DNA from: a virus
IMG/VR virus record: IMGVR_UViG_3300008117_000076
Location: 32,740-96,739 of that record
Direction: 5' to 3' (one strand)
DNA: 64,000 nucleotides
The stretch's first letter is position 1; each line of letters starts with the position of its first letter. The notes under the pieces are model-generated. The model had not been told where the DNA came from, did no database searches, and was given only the letters and a program-made list of their open reading frames with translations. Positions 29,132 to 37,009 of the stretch are shown here, piece by piece. The position numbers and the translations under genes are program-made.

Positions 29132-29956
29132 ATGACAAAGGTTATCGTAACAATGACAACGTTACCTCGAAGATTATTTGAGGTTGATTCTGAATGGGGA
29201 ATTCGTCCGTCTTTAAAGACGATATTAGAACAATCAAACGCTGACTACGAAGTACATTTAAATGTTCCATACGAACACAGAGGTCAGCAAATAACAGTTC
29301 CCGATTGGTTAAGAGAATGGCAATCAACATACAAACATTTAAAAGTGTTTAGATGTAAAGATTACGGTCCAATAACAAAGATATATCCTACACTAAAACG
29401 TGTAACTGATCCGAATACTATTCTTATAACGGTAGACGATGATCTTGCATATAACGATGGATTTGTCCAAGCTCACATAGACGCTCAAACGAAGTATAAA
29501 GAATGTGCCATAGGATATGCTGGAATGGGTTCTATTAATGAATCACTTCCGGCTGACAATAGAGGCGTTCATCCAACCGGTGGACAACATTTCGTTACAT
29601 CGTTAGCGGAAGATATAAGAGTGAGAATGTTAGAGGGATATAAAACTGTGTCTTATTTAAGATCATTTTTTTCTGAAGATTTAAAGGATTTAGAAAACTT
29701 TATGGCACAACATTGGAATGATGATATTGTGTTGTCTGCTTATATGGGATATAAAAATATAAAAAAGATAGTGTTGAAGTGTGAAAATTGTAATGGAGAC
29801 AATTCACCACGCGTAGAAACATTCCCAGTAATAAGAATGGTTCCTATTACGTCCGATATTCACGGTTGTAATGCATTTAGAACCAATCAATCTATTCAAA
29901 AAAATATGGAAGATGTGAGTAATATGTGGTATAAACTTGGATATCTGGAGAGATAA
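29132..29956 (+). CDS. GT-A type glycosyltransferase
   Basis: The 274-residue protein starts VIVTMTTLPRRLFEVDSEWG, a common opening of small GT-A enzymes in glycan clusters. The likely metal site is ILITVDDDLAYNDGF near residue 105. A WNDDIVLSAYMGYKNI segment near residue 195 gives a candidate catalytic acid. It follows the GT-B gene by ten bases. Family assignment beyond the fold is uncertain. Confidence 0.6.
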   Translation: MTKVIVTMTTLPRRLFEVDSEWGIRPSLKTILEQSNADYEVHLNVPYEHRGQQITVPDWLREWQSTYKHLKVFRCKDYGPITKIYPTLKRVTDPNTILITVDDDLAYNDGFVQAHIDAQTKYKECAIGYAGMGSINESLPADNRGVHPTGGQHFVTSLAEDIRVRMLEGYKTVSYLRSFFSEDLKDLENFMAQHWNDDIVLSAYMGYKNIKKIVLKCENCNGDNSPRVETFPVIRMVPITSDIHGCNAFRTNQSIQKNMEDVSNMWYKLGYLER

Positions 29957-29959
29957 AAT

Positions 29960-30700
29960 ATGTCTAATATTATTGAAGCATTAAATGTATACAATGTGTT
30001 TTCACCTAAAATGCGTTTGGGTGATAACAGAGATGGTGGTTATATAATTAACGAAACAATTGCAGAAGTTTCAAATAAACTTATTACTGTTGGATTGGGT
30101 TCTGATTACTCTTTTGAAAGAGATTGGTACAATAAATTCAAGACTCCAATTGAAGTATATGACGGAACGTGTTCTTGTGGCGGTCTGTGTCACGAATTTA
30201 AAGATAATATCAATAAAGATATTTTCTTTATAAAGAATAACGTGGGATATGATGAGGGTAATATGCCGATAAACGTATTACTAGATAGAAAATCAGATAT
30301 TCTGTTGAAAGTTGACGCAGAAGGATCTGAATACACTATGTTTGATAATGTTAAATTGGGTTCAAATATTGCAGGATTTATCCTAGAAGTACACGATATA
30401 CACGTTAGAGAGCATCAAGAAAAACTAATCAGTTTGATTGAAAATCAATTTTCTGATCTTTTGTTGTTTCATATTCACGGTAATTCTTGGGGAAACACCT
30501 TTACATTAAATTTGAGTAAAACGGGAAATCGTGGTTTGGAAATACAAAATTTTCCACATGTACTCGAATTATCTTTCGTAAACAAAAGACTGCTTGGTAA
30601 TTTTGAGTTAGAAACGACATCATTCCCAATTCAAGGATTAGACTACAGTAATCACCCAGATAAACAAGATATTCAACTTCCGTGGATAAACGCATTATAA
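29960..30700 (+). CDS. FkbM-like methyltransferase
   Basis: The 246-residue protein contains MRLGDNRDGGYIIN, LITVGLGSDYSFERDW as the SAM loop, and DILLKVDAEGSEYTMF, the late motif shared with FkbM-type methyltransferases. A small Cys cluster (GTCSCGGLCHEF) may be structural. The C terminus (NKRLLGNFELETTSFPIQGL) is unlike typical FkbM proteins and may bind the acceptor. It is the second FkbM-like enzyme of this operon, implying more than one methylated position. Confidence 0.65.
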   Translation: MSNIIEALNVYNVFSPKMRLGDNRDGGYIINETIAEVSNKLITVGLGSDYSFERDWYNKFKTPIEVYDGTCSCGGLCHEFKDNINKDIFFIKNNVGYDEGNMPINVLLDRKSDILLKVDAEGSEYTMFDNVKLGSNIAGFILEVHDIHVREHQEKLISLIENQFSDLLLFHIHGNSWGNTFTLNLSKTGNRGLEIQNFPHVLELSFVNKRLLGNFELETTSFPIQGLDYSNHPDKQDIQLPWINAL

Positions 30701-30712
30701 TAAAGGTATTTT

Positions 30713-32569
30713 ATGATAAACTTAAAGGATATATTACAGACTTTATCTGAAGATGGTAAATCTTTCGTTATAAATCTCGGAGATAAAGTTTTACGATTCA
30801 CGATAGACGAGATTCCTAAAACTGAGCAAGAATCTTCACAACAAGTAGACAATACTGTTGAAGAATTCAAAACTTTAGAAAATTCTGATACGACCATAGT
30901 AACCGCTCTTTGGAATTTAGGTAGAGGGTCACTCGGTGATGATTTTAAACGTCCGTATTCTTATTATCTTGACAAATTTGCAGAGTTACTCAAAACTCCT
31001 TCAAATTTATACATTTATGTAGCAAAAGAAGATGAAGAATTTGTTTGGAAGCATAGATCAAGAAAAAATACTCATGTCAAAGTTATGGAGTTAGAAGAAC
31101 TAAAAACTTGGTTTCCCTTCTACGAAAAAGTACAAGAAATTAGAAATACTGAAAATTGGAAGAAACAGGCAGCATGGTTAGAAAACTCTCCACAAGCAAA
31201 TTTAGAGTTTTATAATCCGGTAGTTATGAGCAAGATGTTTTTACTGAACGATGCATCAATCAGTAATCCATTTAATACAAATTATTTTTATTGGTTAGAT
31301 GCAGGCATCTCCACGACAGTACATCCAGGATATTTTCATCACGATGTCGTTTTAGAAAATCTACCAAAATTAACCGAAGAAGTTGATGCGTTTATATTCT
31401 TATCATATCCGTATGAGGATGGATATGAAGTTCATGGCTTTCCACGTACTGATATTGAAAGATATGCCAAAACACAACATTTAAAATATGTGTGTCGTGG
31501 TGGATTTTTTGGTGGTTCCAAAACTTCAATAGCAACGGCAAATAGTAATTATTATAATCTTTTACGACAAACCCTAGAAAGTAATTTTATGGGTACGGAA
31601 GAAAGTATATTTGCTGTAATGGCACATCTATATCCAGAAACAATATATAGATTTGAACTTTCAGGCGACGGTTTGGTATGGCCGTTTTTTGAAAAATTAA
31701 AGGACGTAGACGAACTTATAAAAAATTTACCGCCGAAAGAACTAACACCAAAAACTGCTAAAGTAAATCTGTATGTTCTTGGATTTAATTCTACAGAACA
31801 ATTTGAATCTGTCGTGAAGTCCATACAATCGGCTGATGACACTATGTTTACACGATGTAGAAAAATATTAGTAAATAACTCTACGGATACTAGTTTATTT
31901 GAACAATACGATAAGTTATGTGAACTGTATGGGTTCGAGGAAATTCATAGAGAGAATTTAGGTGTATGTGGTGGTAGACAATTTATAGCAGAACATTTTA
32001 GCGAATCCGACGCTGATTTTTATATGTTTTTTGAAGACGATATGCATATTAACAACGAGTCTTTTATTGGTAAGAACTGTAGAAATGGATTTAGATCACA
32101 TATACCAAACTTATATGAAAAGCTCGTTAAAATTATGGTAAAAGAAAAATTTGATTTCTTTAAAATGTCTTTTTCCGAATTTTACGGTGATAATAGTGTG
32201 CAGTGGGCTTGGTATAATGTACCACAATCAGTTAGAAATGAAGTTTGGCCTAACTATAATAAGTTACCTGAACACGGAACTGATCCAAATGCTCCAAAAA
32301 CTGTTTTTGATACAATTCACATTGTGGATGAAACTCCTTATATTAAAGGGCAGATTTATTACAGTAATTGGCCACAAATAGTCAGTAAAGAAGGTAATCA
32401 AAAAATGTTTTTAAACACAAAGTGGGCTAGACCATACGAACAAACATGGATGAGTCATATATTCCAACAAACCAGAAAAAACGAATTAACTAGTGGAATT
32501 TTCCTTGCGTCACCTATAGAACACAATAGATTTAATTTTTATCAGAGTGAATTGAGGAAGGAATCCTAA
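30713..32569 (+). CDS. fusion of HtrL/YibB-like and GT2-like glycosyltransferase domains
   Basis: After about 55 residues, which look like a flexible charged leader, residues 60-335 match the HtrL/YibB family: TTIVTALWNLGRG, WFPFYEKVQEIR and the conserved FYWLDAGISTTV. This family is linked with glycan biosynthesis clusters. Residues 345-618 are a GT2-like domain: NLYVLGFNSTEQFESVVKSI, RENLGVCGGRQFIAEHF and FYMFFEDDMHINN as the D-x-D region. A two-domain layout suggests two sequential transfers by one polypeptide. It closes the first sugar block. Confidence 0.65.
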   Translation: MINLKDILQTLSEDGKSFVINLGDKVLRFTIDEIPKTEQESSQQVDNTVEEFKTLENSDTTIVTALWNLGRGSLGDDFKRPYSYYLDKFAELLKTPSNLYIYVAKEDEEFVWKHRSRKNTHVKVMELEELKTWFPFYEKVQEIRNTENWKKQAAWLENSPQANLEFYNPVVMSKMFLLNDASISNPFNTNYFYWLDAGISTTVHPGYFHHDVVLENLPKLTEEVDAFIFLSYPYEDGYEVHGFPRTDIERYAKTQHLKYVCRGGFFGGSKTSIATANSNYYNLLRQTLESNFMGTEESIFAVMAHLYPETIYRFELSGDGLVWPFFEKLKDVDELIKNLPPKELTPKTAKVNLYVLGFNSTEQFESVVKSIQSADDTMFTRCRKILVNNSTDTSLFEQYDKLCELYGFEEIHRENLGVCGGRQFIAEHFSESDADFYMFFEDDMHINNESFIGKNCRNGFRSHIPNLYEKLVKIMVKEKFDFFKMSFSEFYGDNSVQWAWYNVPQSVRNEVWPNYNKLPEHGTDPNAPKTVFDTIHIVDETPYIKGQIYYSNWPQIVSKEGNQKMFLNTKWARPYEQTWMSHIFQQTRKNELTSGIFLASPIEHNRFNFYQSELRKES

Positions 32570-32590
32570 TGTAAAAGACATATAGTTTTA

Positions 32591-32598
32591 TATTTATA
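32591..32598 (+). promoter_or_regulatory. candidate late promoter element TATTTATA
   Basis: The octamer lies in the short gap between the first sugar block and the second fibre block, ending 28 bases before the ATG at 32626. It marks a transcription unit boundary. Confidence 0.5.
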
Positions 32599-32625
32599 CT
32601 AGTGTATCTTTAACAACGTGGATTT

Positions 32626-33513
32626 ATGGGATTAAAAGAACAGGTCCAAGCCGGGGCAAAAATTACCAGAGACGTTATTACAGTTACCGATACGGTCGGT
32701 AGTGGTTCGGTTGCCCTTGGGGGTTCTTTTCTTATATTAAGTATAGAATCTACACAACCTGCTAGATTACGAATCTATGACACAATTCAGAGTAGAGACG
32801 ATTCTACTGAAATTTCCCGTATATTTGGTTCAACCGTACCACCAACCGTAGCACTTGTCGGTGACTACAGTATGAGTTTAAGTAATACAGTATATACGAT
32901 AAACCCAGCGTCAATAGGACATACGAATTCGGCAACTACACCATTAACGTATTATAGATGCACGCCTTCGGGTTCCTCCTTTAAAATTAATAGGCTTTTA
33001 ATAGAAGATACATCTATAACTCCTGCGATTAATACATCGTACACAGAAAATAATCGTAGATTAATACAAATAACACCTTCTTCGACTATTGCGGCGTTAG
33101 CGTATGCAAGTGGTACATTTACCAGTATTACGTCACCAACTGTACCAAAAACTTATATAATGGTAAGTGCTTCATTAGCAAACTCTAGCCACATGGTTAG
33201 ATTTAGAATGTATAATAATAGCGGTAGTATATATAATGTTAGTGAAAGAAATAGATTATTTGCAACTGAACCATCGGAATCAATTGGATTAATAATAGAT
33301 ACTGTTATCTCTGGAAGTAATATAGTTTATTTTACTCCTAAAATCATAGGAGCTAATTTACAAAATATGGGAAACGACTTATCGGAATTAATCACAGATC
33401 CAACAAAAATGGAAGGAATAAATTCTGTTTATTATTATATGCAGAACGTATCATCTTCGGGTTCTCCTATAACTCCAACTGTAAACTTACATGTATTTTC
33501 ACTAGAAGATTAA
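32626..33513 (+). CDS. virion structural protein with duplicated domain
   Basis: The 295-residue protein contains two related halves. Each has a strand of the type SFLILSIESTQPARLRIYD or YIMVSASLANSSHMVRFRMY, followed by SRIFGS or NRLFAT, an aliphatic turn and a YTINPASIG or YFTPKIIG strand. Each half closes with a Tyr-rich segment (YYRC; YYYMQN). The duplication is seen directly. The beta-rich Ser/Thr composition and the following fibre adaptors suggest a fibre base or attachment protein. The family is not recognised. Confidence 0.55.
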   Translation: MGLKEQVQAGAKITRDVITVTDTVGSGSVALGGSFLILSIESTQPARLRIYDTIQSRDDSTEISRIFGSTVPPTVALVGDYSMSLSNTVYTINPASIGHTNSATTPLTYYRCTPSGSSFKINRLLIEDTSITPAINTSYTENNRRLIQITPSSTIAALAYASGTFTSITSPTVPKTYIMVSASLANSSHMVRFRMYNNSGSIYNVSERNRLFATEPSESIGLIIDTVISGSNIVYFTPKIIGANLQNMGNDLSELITDPTKMEGINSVYYYMQNVSSSGSPITPTVNLHVFSLED

Positions 33514-33516
33514 ACT

Positions 33517-33765
33517 ATGACTACTAGCTCAGCTTTTTATCCATACGCTTCTGGAAGTTTATACACCTCATCATTTGCCTTATCTTCGTCTTACGCAAAT
33601 AATGCACAATACTTGATGTACGTATTTACAGCTTCTTTCGCAGAGTCGGGTACTTCTGGATCAAAAGGCGATCTTGGAGTTCCTGGAATTTGTAAAATAA
33701 CCTATGAACAGTATTTACAGTTAAGAGCAAATCCTTCGTTAAAAGAAGTTTGCAATTTTAACTAG
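33517..33765 (+). CDS. small fibre adaptor with collagen-like turn
   Basis: This 82-residue protein starts FYPYASGSLYTSSFALSSSY, the aromatic-P-x-x-S-G-x-x-x-SFA pattern shared with the next two genes. A short collagen-like GSKGDLGVPG follows, and the C-terminal 25 residues are helical and charged. The paralogous openings suggest the three proteins dock on the same trimeric partner. Function is otherwise unknown. Confidence 0.5.
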   Translation: MTTSSAFYPYASGSLYTSSFALSSSYANNAQYLMYVFTASFAESGTSGSKGDLGVPGICKITYEQYLQLRANPSLKEVCNFN

Positions 33766-33774
33766 AGTCGGCAT

Positions 33775-33969
33775 ATGAGTATACAATTTATACCATTAGG
33801 ATTACCAATTAGTACTTCTTTCGCAGTTTCGGCAAGTGTAACTATTGCATCGGCAAATACACCTACCACCGCGGCACTTGCCGCTTACGCTGAAAATTTA
33901 CTAGGTTTGCCTGGTGACCCGTATAAAGAAGTAGATGCTTCACCAACGTTAATTGTTGTTCCAACATAA
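33775..33969 (+). CDS. small fibre adaptor paralogue (64 aa)
   Basis: It begins IQFIPLGLPISTSFAVSAS, matching the F-x-P-x-G-x-P-x-x-x-SFA opening of its neighbours. An Ala-rich segment (TTAALAAYAENL) and a residual GLPGDP follow. Its short length and lack of a distal domain make it either a connector or a reduced copy of the following gene. It sits 9 bases after the previous gene. Confidence 0.45.
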   Translation: MSIQFIPLGLPISTSFAVSASVTIASANTPTTAALAAYAENLLGLPGDPYKEVDASPTLIVVPT

Positions 33970-33982
33970 TTAGGAGAATTTT

Positions 33983-35743
33983 GTGGCTGTATTTTTTCCA
34001 TTCGGTATTCCTTCTACGGGTTCCTTCGCACAAACAGCTAGTTCTGCTTACGCATTAGTAAACAATCCATCTGTTGTAGCAGCACGTGCGTTGGTTGGTG
34101 TTATAGGACCAAAAGGTACTCCTGGAATTCAAGCTACAAGTTGTCCGCCTGGTTATTATAATGCGTTAACTACGGTCACGGATGCCTATGACACATACCC
34201 ATCAGTACCGCCGCATTCTGGTAGAGAAAATTATTTTTTATGTTATCCAATTCCCTCTCCATCCATAACCCCAACAAAAACACCGACAGCTACCCCGACG
34301 ATGACAGTAACACCGTCAGTAACAACTACGCCGTCGGTTACCCCAAGTGTAACTGTAACACCTTCTATAACAACTACACCATCAGTTACCAGAACGCCTT
34401 CTATCACTAGAACACCGAGTATCACAACTACGCCGTCTATTACGACCACACCTTCTGTTACTACTACGCCTAGTATTACTAGAACACCATCTATTACACC
34501 GTCTGTGACAGTAACACCTTCTATCACAACAACACCGTCAATAACGGTTACTCCAACTATAACATCTACACCTTCAATTACACCGTCAATAACTGTTACA
34601 CCAAGTTTAACACGAACACCATCTATTACCACAACACCATCTATTACCACAACACCGTCTATAACTCCAACTAGAACAGTAACTCCATCAATAACACAAA
34701 CAACAAATCAATCTGTAACACCAACGCCTACTCTTACACCTTCTATAACAACTACACCATCAATAACAGCAACTCCATCAATAACAGCAACTCCATCAAT
34801 AACGCCGTCGATAACAACTACTAGAACTGTTACCCCAACGGTAACGCCCTCAATAACAACAACCCCATCGGTAACTACGACACCAACTAATACACCAACT
34901 CCATCGGTAACACCTTCTGCTACCACAATTAATTATGTATTTTGTGAGTGTACTACAGTTCCAAGCTGTAATAATTATCCAGATCCTACTGGTGGTGGAT
35001 GTACAGCAGTTGCTGAAGCACTTACTCTCGGAACGTGTTGGCCGTGTACACAAGGAGTAGTAACGCCATCAGTAACACCGAGTGTCACTGCTACCCCTTC
35101 AATTACTAAAACACCAAGTACTACAGTAACTCCATCAATAACAACTACGCCAAGTATTACGCCAAGTATTACGACAACGCCGTCTATTACCACTACACCT
35201 TCTATTACTAGAACGCCAAGTATTACCGCTACGCCTTCTATTACTAGAACACCAAGTATTACTCCAAGTATTACCACTACGCCGTCTATTACTAGAACAC
35301 CAAGTATTACTCCAAGTATTACCACTACGCCGTCTATTACTAGAACACCAAGTATTACTAGAACGCCTTCTATTACACCATCTATTACGCCAAGTATTAC
35401 TACTACTCCAAGTATTACGCCGTCTGCAACAAAAACGCCTGCGCCCGTAACGCCTTCACCAGTAACACCTTCGCCGGTGACGCCTTCACCGGTGACGCCT
35501 TCGCCGGTGACGCCTTCACCAGTGACGCCTTCACCAGTAACACCTTCGCCAGTGACGCCTTCACCAGTAACACCTTCGCCAGTGACGCCTTCACCAGTAA
35601 CACCTTCGCCAGTGACGCCTTCACCAGTAACACCTTCGCCAGTGACGCCCTCGCTACAATACCATGTGTTGATGCTCAAGATTGTTCACCGTGTGCATAT
35701 TGCTGTGCTGGGCAATGTCAAAATACACCATGCCCACCCGTAG
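33983..35743 (+). CDS. third Thr/Pro/Ser-repeat fibre protein, frame broken near the C terminus
   Basis: Translation starts at GTG 33983 with a TAGGAGAA ribosome site. The N terminus ([20 protein letters not shown]) matches the two small adaptors, followed by [10 protein letters not shown]. Residues 92-313 are TPSITT-type repeats and residues 314-355 a Cys-rich insert ([10 protein letters not shown] to TCWPC). More TPSIT repeats follow, then VTPSP units. The frame then runs into a 30-residue low-quality tail and stops at 35743. One frame over, from 35650, the VTPSP pattern and a six-Cys tip continue to 35943. A single missing base near 35650 would restore a 651-residue protein. The break is a real mutation, a sequencing slip or recoding; the sequence cannot decide. 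Confidence 0.65.
   Translation: MAVFFPFGIPSTGSFAQTASSAYALVNNPSVVAARALVGVIGPKGTPGIQATSCPPGYYNALTTVTDAYDTYPSVPPHSGRENYFLCYPIPSPSITPTKTPTATPTMTVTPSVTTTPSVTPSVTVTPSITTTPSVTRTPSITRTPSITTTPSITTTPSVTTTPSITRTPSITPSVTVTPSITTTPSITVTPTITSTPSITPSITVTPSLTRTPSITTTPSITTTPSITPTRTVTPSITQTTNQSVTPTPTLTPSITTTPSITATPSITATPSITPSITTTRTVTPTVTPSITTTPSVTTTPTNTPTPSVTPSATTINYVFCECTTVPSCNNYPDPTGGGCTAVAEALTLGTCWPCTQGVVTPSVTPSVTATPSITKTPSTTVTPSITTTPSITPSITTTPSITTTPSITRTPSITATPSITRTPSITPSITTTPSITRTPSITPSITTTPSITRTPSITRTPSITPSITPSITTTPSITPSATKTPAPVTPSPVTPSPVTPSPVTPSPVTPSPVTPSPVTPSPVTPSPVTPSPVTPSPVTPSPVTPSPVTPSPVTPSLQYHVLMLKIVHRVHIAVLGNVKIHHAHP
34255..35650 (+). repeat. TPSIT then VTPSP coding repeats of the third fibre
   Basis: TPSIT-type units occupy about 34255-34920 and 35059-35420, split by the Cys-rich insert. 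From about 35436 the array changes to 15-base VTPSP units, some nearly identical at DNA level (alternating accagtaacaccttcgcc and accagtgacgccttcacc types). The higher DNA identity here favours slippage. Confidence 0.85.
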
Positions 35744-35943
35744 CACCAACGCCTTCACCGGTAACACCTTCACCGGTAACACCTTCACCAGAAACACCTT
35801 CACCAACACCATCACCAGCAACATGTACTTTTGGAGCTACTCAATGTGTGGGCCAAGATTTGTACACTTGTAATGGTACAGAATATGTATTATCGTGTAC
35901 AAATTATATTGATTGCGGCGGATCGAACAGTTCGTGTGAGTAA
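35650..35943 (+). other. out-of-frame C-terminal extension of the third fibre
   Basis: Read in frame 1, this stretch encodes [18 protein letters not shown], more VTPSP/ETPSP units, and a final six-Cys domain (35824-35940) whose spacing, 6-7-8-5-6, is identical to that at 19211-19330. It stops at TAA 35941-35943. It has no good start codon of its own, so it is the displaced end of the gene at 33983. A -1 shift, equal to one missing base around 35648-35656, joins the two frames. Confidence 0.7.
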
Positions 35944-36037
35944 AATCAATTGGTGAGGTAAAAACGTAAATATGTATTATAGTACAGTACGAATATACTA
36001 AATTGTAATACTGAAAAATAATTAAGAGGAAATGGTT

Positions 36038-37009
36038 ATGAAAACAATATTGGTTACGGGAGCCGGTGGGTTTATTGCCGGACATATAGTAAAGAAATTA
36101 GCAGAAATATATACAGTACGAGCAATTGATAAAAAGCCGTTTGATAAATGGTATCAAATTACCGAGTCAGCAGAAAACATCGTCGGAGACTTAACGGATT
36201 ACGATGTTGCTCTAAACGCCACGCAAGGTATTGATGAAGTCTATCATTTAGCGTGTGATATGGGTGGAATGGGATTTATCGAACACAATAAGACATTGTG
36301 TATGTTATCCATTATTCCAGACACCAATACATTAAAAGCAGCACACCTAAACGGAGCAAAGAAGTTTCTCTTCGCATCGACCGCTTGTGTCTATCCTGTG
36401 TATAAACAAAACACGACAGAACCAGAACCTTTAATTGAAGGTACAGAATACCCAGCCGATCCCGAAGATGGGTATGGTTGGGAAAAGCTGTTTATGGAAC
36501 GCATGTGTCGTCATTTCACCGAAGATTTTGGAATTGAAACCCGTATTGTCCGATACCACAATGTCTACGGTCCAGTAGGTACGTGGCAAGGTGGACGAGA
36601 AAAAGCACCGGCCGCGCTCTGTAGAAAAGTCGCACATGCTTTACACACTAACTCTGATACGATTGAAGTGTGGGGTGATGGTGAGCAAACACGGTCGTTT
36701 TTGTATATTGATGATGCAGTCGAAGGAACAATTCGTGTAATGGATAGTCCACATCAATCGGCATTTAATATTGGATCAGACCGAATGGTGTCCGTTAATG
36801 AATTAATTACGATTATTGAAAATGCAGCTGGTGTCAAACTCCAACGTAAACATATTGAAGGACCGTTGGGAGTACGTGGAAGAAACTCACATAATGACAA
36901 AGTAAAGGCATTGTTAAATTGGGAACCTGCTATTACATTAGAAGAAGGAATGACTCGTACATTTAACTGGATACGGGAACAATATGGATTATATCATAGT
37001 ACCAACTAG
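36038..37009 (+). CDS. GDP-mannose 3,5-epimerase-like NAD-dependent epimerase
   Basis: The 323-residue protein is an extended SDR with TGAGGFIAGHIVKKL, LACDMGGMGFIEHN, STACVYPVYK, the catalytic YGWEK (Y-x3-K), YGPVGTWQGGREKAPAALC, EVWGDGEQTRSFLYIDD and GVRGRNSHND. These match GDP-D-mannose 3,5-epimerase closely; that enzyme makes GDP-L-galactose and GDP-L-gulose. ATG 36038 is chosen over 36032 because the AGAGG site at 36025-36029 is 8 bases from 36038 and only 2 from 36032. It opens the second sugar block and overlaps the large glycosyltransferase gene by 26 bases. The exact product should be confirmed biochemically. Confidence 0.75.
   Translation: MKTILVTGAGGFIAGHIVKKLAEIYTVRAIDKKPFDKWYQITESAENIVGDLTDYDVALNATQGIDEVYHLACDMGGMGFIEHNKTLCMLSIIPDTNTLKAAHLNGAKKFLFASTACVYPVYKQNTTEPEPLIEGTEYPADPEDGYGWEKLFMERMCRHFTEDFGIETRIVRYHNVYGPVGTWQGGREKAPAALCRKVAHALHTNSDTIEVWGDGEQTRSFLYIDDAVEGTIRVMDSPHQSAFNIGSDRMVSVNELITIIENAAGVKLQRKHIEGPLGVRGRNSHNDKVKALLNWEPAITLEEGMTRTFNWIREQYGLYHSTN

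Noticed and set aside
35640-35660. Classical -1 slippery heptamer explaining the third fibre frame break
   Set aside because: The region reads cgccctcgctac and has no X-XXY-YYZ heptamer. A missing base or slippage in repeats is simpler.
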